Source of the DNA: Asterias amurensis
Taxonomy: Eukaryota; Echinodermata; Asteroidea; Forcipulatida; Asteriidae
Direction: 5' to 3'
Assembly (NCBI RefSeq): GCF_032118995.1
Contig: NC_092661.1
Location: forward strand, 20,245,006 to 20,309,005
DNA length: 64,000 nt
Within the stretch, counting starts at the first letter, position 1. Each line of letters starts with the position of its first letter. This document shows, in pieces, positions 63,201 through 64,000 of the stretch. The notes beneath the pieces were generated by a model that saw nothing but the letters and a program-made list of their open reading frames with translations, had not been told where the DNA came from and did no database searches. The translations under genes were made by a program, and so were the position numbers.

Positions 63201-64000
63201 TGATATACTTGGGACTGACTCAGGCGAGACTAGGGTAGCAGTCAAGGTAATTTAGAAAATAAGTCAAGTATTCTACCTTTTTTAATCTAACTTCTAATTG
63301 TGTTTCCCTTGGGAAAACCTGGGAAGATGTGATTCAATGGCCTAAAATGTCTATAAAAGCCTATGCTATGTGTACATTTATACGCCAGTACTCAACAAAA
63401 TATTCCTAATTTTTTCCAAGGTCTAAATATGTCAGTTTTTCTTCAGCTTGCTGATGATGTAAAGTCTATTTGAGCCATTGCTCATGAGTAAATGGATTTG
63501 TTGGTCCGATTTGAGGTTGTTTTCAATTGTCACTCTTCCAAGTAAAACAACCTCAAGTTCAGCATCATGATTTGGAGAAACAGCGGAGGGTGCTGATTAT
63601 GATGAAGTGTTTTATGAGTTGAATGTTTGTGGTTTACTTACAGACTTTAAGACAAGGAGCCACTGACCAGGAAAAAGAAGAGTTCTTAAAAGAGGCTTCA
63701 TTGATGGGGTATGTTAGATTCCCTTAACATTTCCTTAATACTAATATTCCTAATGTATACAGATACCATTTCCAATTATTATCAGGGGCCAGTTTCATGG
63801 TTCTACTTACTGTCAGCAAAAAATAAGTTTTAATGGAAACAGGGAATTCTATGCTTACTTCAAGCGCATTTCACTGGTCACTAGACATTTTGCACTCATA
63901 ATTCAAAGTCTTAGATAAAGCATTGTAAGAAAACTATTAAGTATGGAATTAATTGATGACATATTTATGATTTCATTGCAGGAATTTTAATGACAAGCAC
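15528..64000 (+). CDS. ROS1: ROS1/Sevenless-type receptor tyrosine kinase, exons 1-37 (3' end beyond window)
   Basis: Thirty-seven exons, all AG/GT bounded and with matching phases, give 2,029 residues (6,087 nt of 48.5 kb). The order is that of vertebrate ROS1: signal anchor or peptide, Cys-rich module, two FN3, propeller 1, FN3, propeller 2, two FN3, propeller 3, four FN3, one TM helix, juxtamembrane, kinase. The length to this point is close to human ROS1 (about 2,000). The kinase start shows the glycine loop GSGAFGEV (1973-1980), the catalytic Lys2001 in VAVK and the alphaC FLKEASLM with Glu2018. AVDILG and STDQEK-like GATDQEK are ROS1-specific landmarks. It acts at the plasma membrane as a receptor for cell-cell signals; the vertebrate ligand of ROS1 is NELL2 and that of Sevenless is BOSS, neither assignable here. 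Individual exons are listed separately. Confidence 0.96.
15935..16076. mobile_element. CGCCATACGGAAAG MITE, copy 2 (intact, 142 bp)
   Basis: Left end GGATAACTTTCCGTATGGCG with CACCACTTTTTCA is inverted at the right as TGAAAAAGTGGTGGCGCCAT and ACGGAAACTTTTCC, a 34-bp TIR with few mismatches. Opposite in orientation to the copy at 14322-14884; the two bracket the YRDC/ROS1 promoter. Confidence 0.8.
17329..17360. repeat. 32-bp perfect palindrome
   Basis: AATAAAAGACTTCTAG followed by CTAGAAGTCTTTTATT. Adjacent DNA to about 17530 matches the right half of the family A MITE (4521-4904), including TTTTGAGTAATTACCAA. Confidence 0.6.
18138..21086 (+). repeat. Giant (AAT)n-(AATGAT)n microsatellite, 2.95 kb
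   Basis: About 65 bp of pure AAT pass into about 2,880 bp of AATGAT (near 480 units) with no interruption that I can see. It ends directly against TATATAGGTCCTTAACCCCC and GAGGCGCTTCACAGAGG, which resembles the 3' sequence of the AAT-tailed retroelements at 60295 and 32372. It therefore probably grew from a retroelement tail. Long open frames in all phases on both strands (Asn-Asp, Met-Ile, Ser-Leu, His-Tyr) are trivial by-products. Confidence 0.97.
21955..22428. mobile_element. TTAA-bounded MITE, family B
   Basis: Starts TTAAAGGGATGCTGCAGTG, ends CACTGCAGCCACCCTTTAA. About 474 bp. The interior holds GCCCCCCTTTTGTGG and an inverse-like AGGGGCGGGGTGGG. Non-coding. Confidence 0.72.
24107..24480. 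mobile_element. TTAA-bounded MITE, family C (perfect 25-bp TIR)
   Basis: TTAAAGCCATTGGACCCTTT with CGGTA at the left is exactly inverted at the right (TACCG with AAAGGGTCCAATGGCTTTAA). The interior TTCACAGGTTTGTTATTTGA is shared with family A elements, so the families are related. 374 bp, recently inserted by TIR identity. Confidence 0.82.
25776..26270 (+). repeat. GCT/ATG-type triplet-derived tandem tract
   Basis: About 490 bp of GCTGCTATG, GCTGCTGTG, GCCGGTATG and GCTGTAGCT variants with 27- to 60-bp higher-order repeats. Both strands give Ala-rich open frames (226 and 179 codons), with no start context or splice frame linking them to ROS1. Confidence 0.85.
26673..26729 (+). CDS. ROS1: ROS1 exon 2
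   Basis: Residues 43-61, ADGGFTETSSCDQTCLLNS, phase 0 on both sides (TTGACAG; TCT/GTAAGT). Part of the Cys-rich N-terminal module. Confidence 0.8.
26814..27184. mobile_element. TTAA-bounded MITE, family A, second copy
   Basis: TTAAAGGCAGTGCACACTA to TAGAGTCCACTGCCTTTAA, with the same interior as 4521-4904 in inverted orientation (TCAACATGCATAAAATAACA; GAAAACTATGGCACTTCAG). In ROS1 intron 2. Confidence 0.8.
27185..27545 (+). repeat. About 105-bp tandem repeat, 3 copies
   Basis: Copies of CAAGGGGAGACCCAGACCCA, then TACCCTAGCTCTTTATTTAT, then GATGTAGAGAGACAGTAGAA begin near 27240, 27351 and 27452. Just before it, TTTTCTGGAGGATTGCCACT is one unit of the minisatellite also found in introns 7 and 33. 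Confidence 0.8.
27632..27691 (+). CDS. ROS1: ROS1 exon 3
   Basis: Residues 62-81, CTAGCGLWDNTTTQSCNQAC, phase 0 both sides. Its C-x3-C-x-LW...C-x3-C pattern parallels CIQGCHFW...CALKC of human ROS1. Confidence 0.85.
27692..29120 (+). other. ROS1 intron 3
   Basis: A 46-bp direct repeat (AAGGAAACTGCGTCATCCTA with ACAACAGTGAAGTA) at 28037 and 28080. Otherwise no feature recognised. Confidence 0.45.
29121..29181 (+). CDS. ROS1: ROS1 exon 4
   Basis: Residues 82-101 plus 1 nt (ACAG/GTAAGA). MESCYSGCRHAEDEYAALIT closes the Cys-rich module; human has ESCEVGCSSAEGAYEEEV at this place. Confidence 0.87.
29413..29579 (+). CDS. ROS1: ROS1 exon 5 (FN3-1, first half)
   Basis: Residues 102-157. GTPSAPFVVSMESITNTSFD leads into the FN3 Trp in ISWLPAS, then KLQWKYVD. 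Donor CAG/GTAATC, phase 0. Confidence 0.92.
29754..29892 (+). CDS. ROS1: ROS1 exon 6 (FN3-1, second half)
   Basis: Residues 158-203. VTGLYPYVTYSFRIQW is the FN3 LxPxTxYxFRV signature. Phase 1 donor GGAC/GTAAGT. Confidence 0.92.
30258..30300 (+). pseudogene. Decoy copy of ROS1 exon 7 start
   Basis: ATATTTCAG/CTTCATTATCTGCACCAATC repeats the exon 7 acceptor and first 40 nt, 68 bp upstream of the real one. Translated in phase it gives PSLSAPIITCLVS and then a TGA, so use of it would end the protein. Confidence 0.8.
30326..30607 (+). CDS. ROS1: ROS1 exon 7 (FN3-2)
   Basis: Residues 204-297, a complete FN3 domain in one exon: TISVSWLKPNFPSGPI, then LVPNTSYTVTVEARNAEG. Phase 1 both sides (AATG/GTATGT). 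Confidence 0.93.
30895..31280 (+). repeat. 57- to 60-bp minisatellite in ROS1 intron 7
   Basis: Units of AGAATCAGTGAGCTTTCAGA followed by ATTTCTCTGGAGGATTGGTA and CTGGTATGAACTTT, about 6 copies. The same unit forms the array at 61870-62215 in intron 33. Confidence 0.88.
31319..31483 (+). CDS. ROS1: ROS1 exon 8 (propeller 1 start)
   Basis: Residues 298-352. PFLVAGVTAYSFPLETKASY begins the first six-bladed YWTD-type propeller. Phase 1 both sides (GCAG/GTTAGA). Confidence 0.9.
31694..31886. mobile_element. MITE-like element, copy 2 (partner at 2613-2822)
   Basis: GATCCACTAAGCTCCGCCC at 31710 is inverted as GGGCGGTATCTACTGGATC at 31867-31885. The interior ATGCGTGCGCGTAT and CACGTGTTCTTGCTCAC segments match copy 1. 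CpG-rich compared with its surroundings. Confidence 0.65.
32372..32470 (-). mobile_element. AAT-tailed retroelement fragment
   Basis: (AAT)n followed by AAGACTTGTAATGCGCACGT and ATCCACCCTGCTGGGTG. The same junction occurs at 53695 (AAGACTTGAAATGCGCACAT). Tail on the left implies minus orientation. Confidence 0.55.
32515..34795 (+). repeat. 69/75-bp minisatellite, about 32 copies, with higher-order structure
   Basis: Unit: TGGATGATTTAATGAGTACT, ACTGTATGGAGGGAGGAGTC, TCTGTATAGCTTTAGATATT, TCAGAACGT. A 6-bp CTCTACT-type insertion makes 75-bp units. Variant blocks (GAGCGTTCGATGATTTAATG; GGAATCTCTG) recur in the same order near 32630, 32857, 33497 and 33717, so groups of units were amplified together. 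The 3' units are nearly identical, the 5' ones diverse. ROS1 intron 8. Confidence 0.93.
34886..35082 (+). CDS. ROS1: ROS1 exon 9 (propeller 1)
   Basis: Residues 353-418. VHYWKSLLFLSDTSGTIHRR and LLTVDWLFDHLYFVQENQ, two blade strands (compare SIDWLYQRMYFI in human). Phase 0 donor CAG/GTAAGA. Confidence 0.93.
35210..35400 (+). repeat. ATATTGGTTTATTCAATCTA minisatellite
   Basis: About eight degenerate 22- to 25-bp units of TATAATATTGGTTTATTCAA in ROS1 intron 9, ending just before exon 10. Confidence 0.75.
35414..35511 (+). CDS. ROS1: ROS1 exon 10 (propeller 1)
   Basis: Residues 419-450 plus 2 nt. ILRCDLSCSQTPEVVID then SSPSELHIDPYNG, matching the CVCDLENC and VADSYNGY blade of human. Phase 2 donor GG/GTGAGT. 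Confidence 0.92.
35808..36225 (+). repeat. tRNA-derived SINE remnants
   Basis: AAGCTGAGTGGTCTAGAGAT with GAGTTTCAAACCCACCTGAG (35818-35886), and TTGTCTAGTTGATAAGACAT with GTGGGTTTGAATCCCTTTTG (36050-36117): each pair resembles A and B boxes of a pol III promoter. Degraded; no full tRNA fold. Confidence 0.45.
36255..37044 (-). mobile_element. TTAA-bounded element carrying a broken THAP domain (Kolobok-like)
   Basis: Ends are TTAAAGTCACCTGGAAGTGG and ATTTCCAGGTGCCTTTAA. Inside, TCAATCGAGG (36427) and CCTCGATTGACGTCA (36873) are also inverted. On the minus strand a THAP zinc-finger fragment reads MSTRCIATGCSKTTKDGVSL (the C-x4-C half); the C-x2-H half, SALCSKHF, follows in another frame, so the domain is shortened and frameshifted. 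TTAA targets with a THAP transposase are typical of Kolobok. ROS1 intron 10. Confidence 0.65.
37142..37713 (+). CDS. ROS1: ROS1 exon 11 (propeller 1 end, FN3-3 start)
   Basis: Residues 451-641, the largest exon (572 nt). FLYWSELGFMRGIYRLDLSH is a YWTD blade; NDTIVASFLDGSEQ parallels DTAQVFMSTFLDGS of human. Ends in FN3-3: TGLHVLFLDTTAEVSWIKP. Phase 1 donor GCAG/GTAGGA. Confidence 0.95.
37911..38120 (+). CDS. ROS1: ROS1 exon 12 (FN3-3 rest)
   Basis: Residues 642-711. GAWQEWSYEIEF and TAETQYSIRVRAYSTAGRGP, as SAWQNWTYEV and MKYKVSVRASSPKRPGP in human. Phase 1. Confidence 0.94.
38455..38539 (+). pseudogene. Decoy copy of ROS1 exon 13 start (left part, split by transposon)
   Basis: ATTAATTTTTTAG/TTGATGTGGATCCTTT repeats the exon 13 acceptor and first 16 nt. 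It is interrupted by the element that begins at 38540; related sequence resumes at 40127. Confidence 0.8.
38540..40126. mobile_element. 1.59-kb TIR transposon, Harbinger-like, non-autonomous
   Basis: Left end GGCGCCTTGTCAAAACCTCC with AGCGTTCC close behind; right end GGAACGACTTGGAGGTTTTG then ACAAGGCGCC, a 30-bp TIR with 3-4 mismatches. TTA flanks both sides (38537-38539 and 40127-40129), the 3-bp TWA duplication of PIF/Harbinger. TGTGGATCCTTT also occurs just outside both ends, but this is explained by the tandem exon-start copies. The interior has no transposase. Confidence 0.78.
40127..40284 (+). repeat. Tandem decoy copies of ROS1 exon 13 start
   Basis: After the transposon, TTTTTTAG/TTGATGTGGATCCTTTCGTC at 40182-40183 and TTTAG/TTGATGTGGATCCTTT at 40227-40228 precede the true acceptor. 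The frame stays open through both, so either would add 34 or 19 residues (VDVDPFVIS repeated) to the protein without a frameshift. Confidence 0.85.
40285..40389 (+). CDS. ROS1: ROS1 exon 13 (propeller 2 start)
   Basis: Residues 712-746. VDVDPFVIFASTDGVKRINL begins the second propeller. The acceptor with full conservation downstream is TTTTTAG at 40277-40284; upstream copies are possible alternatives. Phase 1. Confidence 0.9.
41012..41112 (+). pseudogene. 5S rRNA-like pseudogene or 5S-derived SINE head
   Basis: TCTACGACC at the start, ACACCGGTTGCTGTCCGATC, ACTGAAGTTAAGCA, TCGGGCCCGGTCAGTACTTG, AATGGGAGACC in order are the 5S rRNA body, including the internal A box, IE and C box region. The last about 20 nt of 5S are replaced by AT-rich DNA with T-runs. 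Several substitutions from typical metazoan 5S. Confidence 0.8.
41228..41350. repeat. ATCGATATCGCGATAT-type self-complementary tract
   Basis: Nested palindromes such as ATCGATATATCGCGATATCGAT parts (ATCGATATATCG, CGCGATATCG) dominate 120 bp. No coding content. Confidence 0.55.
42095..42270 (+). CDS. ROS1: ROS1 exon 14 (propeller 2)
   Basis: Residues 747-805. LAWDMRTLYWCDETGSVFQ and ALAVDWFTGKLYRGTS match DMDWYNNSLYYSDTKGDVF and ALAFEWLGHFLYWAG in human. Phase 0 donor CAG/GTAATA. Confidence 0.94.
42612..43168 (+). repeat. 19-bp minisatellite with flanking duplication
   Basis: Core 42715-43050: about 17 copies of TAAACCCTGCAGTGAACTG. The 100-bp sequence on its left (TTAGCCTTGATAGCCCCC... to GAATATCTGACTCAAAG) is repeated on its right with one more unit, so the array grew inside a larger tandem duplication. 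ROS1 intron 14, ends 20 bp before exon 15. Confidence 0.9.
43189..43427 (+). CDS. ROS1: ROS1 exon 15 (propeller 2)
   Basis: Residues 806-884 plus 2 nt. LAIDSLNAYMYWTTTKTVEC and LTVDLRGGFVYWM parallel VVDSVGGYLYWTTLYSVE and LTLDLSDGLLYWL. Phase 2 donor GG/GTAAGT. Confidence 0.95.
43555..45345 (+). repeat. About 140-bp purine-rich minisatellite, 13 copies
   Basis: Units: a (GA)n run, GCAAAGGATGAACAATGAAG, ACGGAGACAAGGGGACGGGA, TGGAGGGAAGGGGCACAAGA, GGTTGGAAATAAACAAGACA, ACACCAAAGAAGGCTAGAAA. Length varies with the (GA)n. One strand is overwhelmingly purine over 1.8 kb. Ser/Leu/Phe-rich frames on the other strand (up to 367 codons) are by-products. ROS1 intron 15. Confidence 0.95.
45480..45530 (+). 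repeat. tRNA-like SINE head
   Basis: GCAAGATAGCTCAGTTGGTA GAGTGCTGG-type A box (TAGCTCAGTTGGTAGAG) without a following B box. Related to copies at 59051, 59261, 59468 and 62978. Confidence 0.5.
45937..45993 (+). CDS. ROS1: ROS1 exon 16 (propeller 2)
   Basis: Residues 885-903 plus 2 nt, a 57-nt exon. MENPASTKEEISVIPSNT, in the place of STGDTTITEFAAWSTS of human. Supported by phase (2 in, 2 out) and AG/GT ends; sequence conservation is low. Confidence 0.78.
46523..46683 (+). CDS. ROS1: ROS1 exon 17 (propeller 2 end)
   Basis: Residues 904-957. ALSFYSEKLIWINEQDDIL and TVIQPTLHPLP match MYYSGRLFWING and TIIQTSLKPLPG. Phase 1. Confidence 0.95.
46898..47106 (+). repeat. Tandem duplication, about 104 bp x 2
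   Basis: TACTAAACTGTTGAATTTGA through GAGCTTGGTGTTTAGAGACC twice, near-identical. ROS1 intron 17. Confidence 0.85.
47180..47308. mobile_element. Foldback element, about 130 bp
   Basis: AATTGCAGCTGCGCATGTTC and ATTACTGCTGACAACGCAAT pair with ATTGCGTTGTCAGCAGTAAT and GACATGCGCAGCTGCAATT: arms of about 57 bp with a 12-bp loop. ROS1 intron 17. Confidence 0.75.
47577..47758 (+). CDS. ROS1: ROS1 exon 18 (FN3-4, first half)
   Basis: Residues 958-1018. PFTIPEDSIQI and FNITWNASSEVTYGTVFYEI, as IPDSVQESSFRI and FQILWNGPPAVDWGVVFYSV in human. Phase 0. Confidence 0.94.
47790..48775 (+). repeat. About 113-bp G-rich minisatellite, 8-9 copies
   Basis: Units of TATTGGTTTGAATGCAAAGT, AGTCAAACTGGGATGGTGGC, GGTGGTGATGGGCTGGTGGC, CACAGTAGGCTGGTGGATGT, AGTGGGGTGGTGGGGCCGGG. 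Two units hold long runs of GGGG tracts near 48125-48168 and 48255-48292. ROS1 intron 18. Confidence 0.92.
48957..49077 (+). CDS. ROS1: ROS1 exon 19 (FN3-4, second half)
   Basis: Residues 1019-1058. FQSLSITLMAYTHWDMSQEV parallels YALFNLSVTPYTYWGKGP. Phase 1 donor TCAG/GTAATA. Confidence 0.93.
49095..49297 (+). pseudogene. Two decayed copies of ROS1 exon 19 3' part with donor
   Basis: 49095-49186 and 49203-49297 repeat about 92 nt of exon 19 and its ATGTCAG/GTAAT donor at 109- and 111-bp spacing. The first copy has TGA for the Trp of THWD. No acceptor lies in front of them. Confidence 0.88.
49837..50078 (+). CDS. ROS1: ROS1 exon 20 (FN3-5)
   Basis: Residues 1059-1139. ATFRWDPVAEVNGILIGYKV and HNLEPNSVYYFQ are the FN3 core. 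Phase 0 donor CAG/GTAAGT. Confidence 0.95.
50112..50245 (+). pseudogene. Extra copy of ROS1 exon 20 3' half with donor
   Basis: 134 nt from AATGGTATCCTGATTGG to TTCCAG/GTAAGT, 167 bp after the original. Substitutions are few and mainly synonymous in type (TCAGTTTAC to TCTGTCTAC), the frame is open, but there is no acceptor. Confidence 0.9.
50440..50645 (+). repeat. tRNA-Leu/Ser-type SINE
   Basis: GGCTGAGTGGTCGAGGGCAA is a class II A-box region, with CTCAAGTTCT anticodon arm, a decayed B box (GGGTTTTTATCCTAG) and the SINE body GTGTCCTTACGCAAGGCACT. ROS1 intron 20. Confidence 0.65.
50711..50774 (+). CDS. ROS1: ROS1 exon 21 (FN3-5 end)
   Basis: Residues 1140-1160. VEGFTAIGNGPATTLLNVST, as VRAFTSKGPGPYADVVKST. 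Phase 1 donor AATG/GTAAGT. Confidence 0.93.
51115..51326 (+). CDS. ROS1: ROS1 exon 22 (propeller 3 start)
   Basis: Residues 1161-1231. PILFSIGPNGITQTDIDTGM and ELIFWADTTKMKVKSSNFDG, third YWTD propeller. Phase 0 donor GAG/GTATGT. Confidence 0.94.
51395..52875 (+). repeat. 91-bp minisatellite, about 16 copies
   Basis: Unit: CATGTCATGTATGATATGAT, GTGGTGAGTGCATAGATACA, GTACACAGTACACAGTCAAC, CCTCCTACTGCTGGTACATG, TAGGTAACAGC. Very homogeneous except the last shortened units. ROS1 intron 22. Confidence 0.95.
52962..53152 (+). CDS. ROS1: ROS1 exon 23 (propeller 3)
   Basis: Residues 1232-1294 plus 2 nt. GLAVDWLSRCIYITQDDEIY and YLGVVVDPAKS. Phase 2 donor AG/GTACAT. Confidence 0.94.
53345..53637 (+). 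CDS. ROS1: ROS1 exon 24 (propeller 3, RRRR site)
   Basis: Residues 1295-1392. RLYWTEQSTQGGKTLMTSDL, then GGRRRREACSCSDSVMPSGA, then ELFFADSVLGDVWASDLEGC. Human has RLYWTEV, NKRNQCSCN and AQEIWAMDLEGCQC here. Arg1330-1333 form a furin-type RRRR in the exposed loop before the CSC motif. Phase 1. Confidence 0.97.
53690..54120. repeat. AAT-tailed fragment plus tRNA-SINE remnant, ROS1 intron 24
   Basis: (AAT)n then AAGACTTGAAATGCGCACAT at 53695-53735 as at 32372. From 53888, GCTGAGTCATCAGGGTGTGG with GTTCAAATCCTGGTCATGAC and CCTTTAGCAAGACACTAAAC is a SINE body; its end GTGCTGCATACTCCTAAGG recurs at 30178. Confidence 0.55.
54240..54413 (+). CDS. ROS1: ROS1 exon 25 (propeller 3 end)
   Basis: Residues 1393-1450. 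LPPDSLTVDQTRVYWTNNQG, last blade; LQPYP matches MQPFPD of human. Phase 1. Confidence 0.94.
54734..54921 (+). CDS. ROS1: ROS1 exon 26 (FN3-6, first half)
   Basis: Residues 1451-1513. LVSSTTSTLNLTILPIVVIP then ATVVYTLNYGKM, in place of LNATNTSLTIRLPLAK and TYLVYYAEV. Two Cys. Phase 0 donor AAG/GTAAGT. The acceptor TTTAAAAG is weak but the phase fits. Confidence 0.88.
55328..55628 (-). mobile_element. tRNA-Leu-derived SINE, minus strand
   Basis: On the minus strand GTGTCATGGCCGAGCGGTTA starts a class II tRNA-like head with CGGATTCAAGCTCTGG (anticodon arm, CAA) and GTGGGTTCGGATCCCGG (B box). The acceptor stem does not close, so it is not a functional tRNA. The tail end is GGCCTTGTGTGTCTGGCGAC. 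ROS1 intron 26. Confidence 0.75.
55698..55836 (+). CDS. ROS1: ROS1 exon 27 (FN3-6, second half)
   Basis: Residues 1514-1559. LLDNLDAFTEYSINVSAHNY, as LIEDLQPFSTYMIQIAVKNY. Phase 1 donor GGAG/GTAAAA. Confidence 0.95.
55893..56110 (+). repeat. tRNA-Leu-derived SINE, plus strand
   Basis: GCTGAGCGGTCAAGCACATC, TCAAGCTCTGG and GTGGGTTCGAGTTCTGG give A box, anticodon arm and B box, followed by CACTTGTGTCCTTAAGCTAG and GTCCTTCGGAGGGATGCAAG. ROS1 intron 27. Confidence 0.7.
56617..56864 (+). CDS. ROS1: ROS1 exon 28 (FN3-7)
   Basis: Residues 1560-1642. VPSEARDVTVIVLDPNNVKV and QWLRPSQPNGPIKTLTYKIS, as GVPEAVQLINTTV and SWRESHKPNGPKESVRYQLA. Phase 0. Confidence 0.95.
56925..57260 (+). repeat. About 118-bp tandem repeat, 3 copies
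   Basis: CCATGTTGTAAAGAACCAGT, TTGGAAATCTTCCTAGTTAT and GAATGTATCTCTGATTATCT repeat at 56940, 57059 and 57180. ROS1 intron 28. Confidence 0.85.
57786..57890. mobile_element. 105-bp MITE with GTGACAGCAGAC termini
   Basis: AGTGACAGCAGACTTACCAG and its inverse CTGGTGAGTCTGCTGCCAACT form a 22-bp TIR. Same family as 10018-10466. ROS1 intron 28. Confidence 0.75.
57943..58140 (+). CDS. ROS1: ROS1 exon 29 (FN3-7 end, FN3-8 start)
   Basis: Residues 1643-1708. IETFPEIGEGSSLSEVITST then SVQLVSSSSDELVISWMSPS. Phase 0 donor GAG/GTCAGC. Confidence 0.92.
58681..58885 (+). CDS. ROS1: ROS1 exon 30 (FN3-8 end)
   Basis: Residues 1709-1776. LLPYSHYHVRANVIYITGRL, as LQPYTSYNVRVVVVYKTGEN. Phase 1 donor GCAG/GTTTGT. 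Confidence 0.94.
58874..59545 (+). repeat. About 212-bp tandem repeat, 3 copies, fusing exon 30 donor to a SINE
   Basis: Each unit runs from AAACTG(C/G)AGGTTTGTAGAG through CTCATCATTCAAAGCAAATT to a tRNA-like head GGGCTGGATAGCTCAGTTGA. The unit starts at the exon 30 donor (AAACTGCAGGTTTGTAGAG) and ends in the SINE sequence ACGTTAAACTG; the last SINE copy (59468-59545) is complete with CTGCAGGTTGTTGGTTCAAA as B-box arm. Confidence 0.85.
59652..59775 (+). CDS. ROS1: ROS1 exon 31 (FN3-9, first half)
   Basis: Residues 1777-1817 plus 2 nt. AGLPSAIPPPEIDESSKTLF then DVIWDAPLANG. Phase 2 donor AAA/GTGGGT. Confidence 0.93.
60121..60287 (+). CDS. ROS1: ROS1 exon 32 (FN3-9, second half)
   Basis: Residues 1818-1873. 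PDQGIWKTVYNGPTRLWRAV and FRVAAESSEGIGPYSATSQS, as FQFRVVAANNLGFGEYSGIS. Phase 1 donor CCAG/GTCAGT. Confidence 0.95.
60295..60612 (-). mobile_element. 5'-truncated non-LTR retrotransposon (LINE) with 51-bp target-site duplication
   Basis: Minus-strand frame ends in RTRTTTGEKSFHAAAPKLWN followed by NLPYSIRHSSSLAVFKKSLK and THSFN, the conserved C-terminal tail of CR1/L2/jockey-group reverse transcriptases. The 3' end is (ATT)n on the minus strand. Direct repeats of 51 bp, identical as read, flank it (60237-60287 plus GTCAGTA, and 60615-60665), beginning TCCATACAGTGCAACAAGTC and ending ACCAGGTCAGTA. They contain the end of ROS1 exon 32 and its donor. Confidence 0.82.
60884..60970 (+). CDS. ROS1: ROS1 exon 33 (transmembrane helix)
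   Basis: Residues 1874-1902. MVFIIVGAVVVLLVLLAIII is a single 20-plus residue hydrophobic helix after EESTDP. Phase 1. Confidence 0.95.
61033..61622 (+). mobile_element. Retroelement fragment with 26-bp inverted ends
   Basis: AAAGGTTTGCGGTAACACCA at 61033 and TGGTGTTACCGCAAACCTTT at 61603 are exact inverses within a 26-bp repeat. Just inside the left end the plus strand reads RRIREAIEIHKHDTVPQDIG and HISDIWLPLL, which recalls the C-terminal region of Penelope-like or related retroelement proteins. The family call is from memory and uncertain. ROS1 intron 33. Confidence 0.5.
61865..62215 (+). repeat. 57-bp minisatellite in ROS1 intron 33 (same unit as intron 7)
   Basis: Six units of AATCAGTGAGCTTTCAGAGG, GGAATATTTCTCTGGAGGAT, TGGTACTGGTATGAACTTTA. 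Alternating types (GATGTAAACTTAGCTCTGG versus GGGAATATTTCTCTGG) form a 114-bp dimer repeat. Confidence 0.9.
62245..62383 (+). CDS. ROS1: ROS1 exon 34 (juxtamembrane)
   Basis: Residues 1903-1948 plus 2 nt. VIRRKMKKNAKWKHGVSVSY is the basic stop-transfer region; DTELATLRQYPM parallels DKELAELRGL. Phase 2 donor AAC/GTGAGT. Confidence 0.94.
62384..63089 (+). other. ROS1 intron 34
   Basis: Contains a tRNA-like SINE head at 62976-63025 (GGATAGCTCAGTTTGTATAG). Nothing else recognised. Confidence 0.4.
63090..63246 (+). CDS. ROS1: ROS1 exon 35 (kinase glycine loop and VAVK)
   Basis: Residues 1949-2001. FPRERLKLITFLGSGAFGEV then FEGLAVDILGTDSGETRVAV and Lys2001. Nearly identical in layout to LLGSGAFGEVYEGTAVDILG of human ROS1. 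Phase 0 donor AAG/GTAATT. Confidence 0.98.
63644..63708 (+). CDS. ROS1: ROS1 exon 36 (kinase alphaC)
   Basis: Residues 2002-2022 plus 2 nt. TLRQGATDQEKEEFLKEASL; human has TLKKGSTDQEKIEFLKEAHL. Glu2018 should pair with Lys2001. Phase 2 donor GG/GTATGT. Confidence 0.97.
63982..64000 (+). CDS. ROS1: ROS1 exon 37 (kinase, cut by window end)
   Basis: Residues 2023-2029 begin GNFNDKH, as SKFNHPN in human. Acceptor TTGCAG at 63976-63981, phase 2. Confidence 0.93.

Overview
This is a window of animal nuclear DNA: intron-rich, AT-rich and full of short inverted-repeat transposons and minisatellites. The protein sequences read as a deuterostome invertebrate. The abundance of TTAA-bounded MITEs suggests an echinoderm (sea star or sea cucumber type), but the species is inference only.

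Layout, left to right. (1) 1-331, minus: first coding exon of a secreted or membrane immunoglobulin-domain protein, cut by the window edge. (2) 985-3729, minus: first three coding exons of an NT5DC1-like HAD-family 5'-nucleotidase. (3) 4986-7193, plus: a complete three-exon phosphatidylethanolamine-binding protein (PEBP) gene whose first intron holds a 52-bp tandem array built from its own splice donor. (4) 7564-9180: a 78-bp minisatellite between convergent genes. (5) 10261/11414-15167, minus: YRDC, the threonylcarbamoyl-AMP synthase for tRNA t6A, with a basic, mitochondrial-type leader and a tentative last exon. (6) 15528-64000, plus: the ROS1/Sevenless receptor tyrosine kinase. I traced 37 consecutive coding exons with consistent splice phases, 2,029 residues, from the initiator Met to the alphaC region of the kinase. 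The rest of the kinase lies beyond the window.

YRDC and ROS1 are head to head, with 360 bp between start codons. That promoter carries two perfect SRF-type CArG boxes 21 bp apart on the ROS1 side, and YY1-like and CTCF-like motifs on the YRDC side. In human, ROS1 and NT5DC1 both map to 6q22 (recalled, not checked), so ROS1-NT5DC1 linkage may be old.

The most unusual property of the window is that splice junctions are repeatedly duplicated into neighbouring introns: PEBP exon 1 donor (about 20 copies), ROS1 exon 7 acceptor, exon 13 acceptor (several copies, one split by a 1.6-kb transposon), exon 19 donor (two extra), exon 20 donor (one extra), exon 30 donor (fused to a tRNA-derived SINE) and exon 32 donor (copied as a 51-bp target-site duplication by a truncated LINE). 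Together with at least ten minisatellites, including a 2.9-kb (AATGAT)n tract, this makes the locus a natural test of how decoy splice sites arise and are tolerated.
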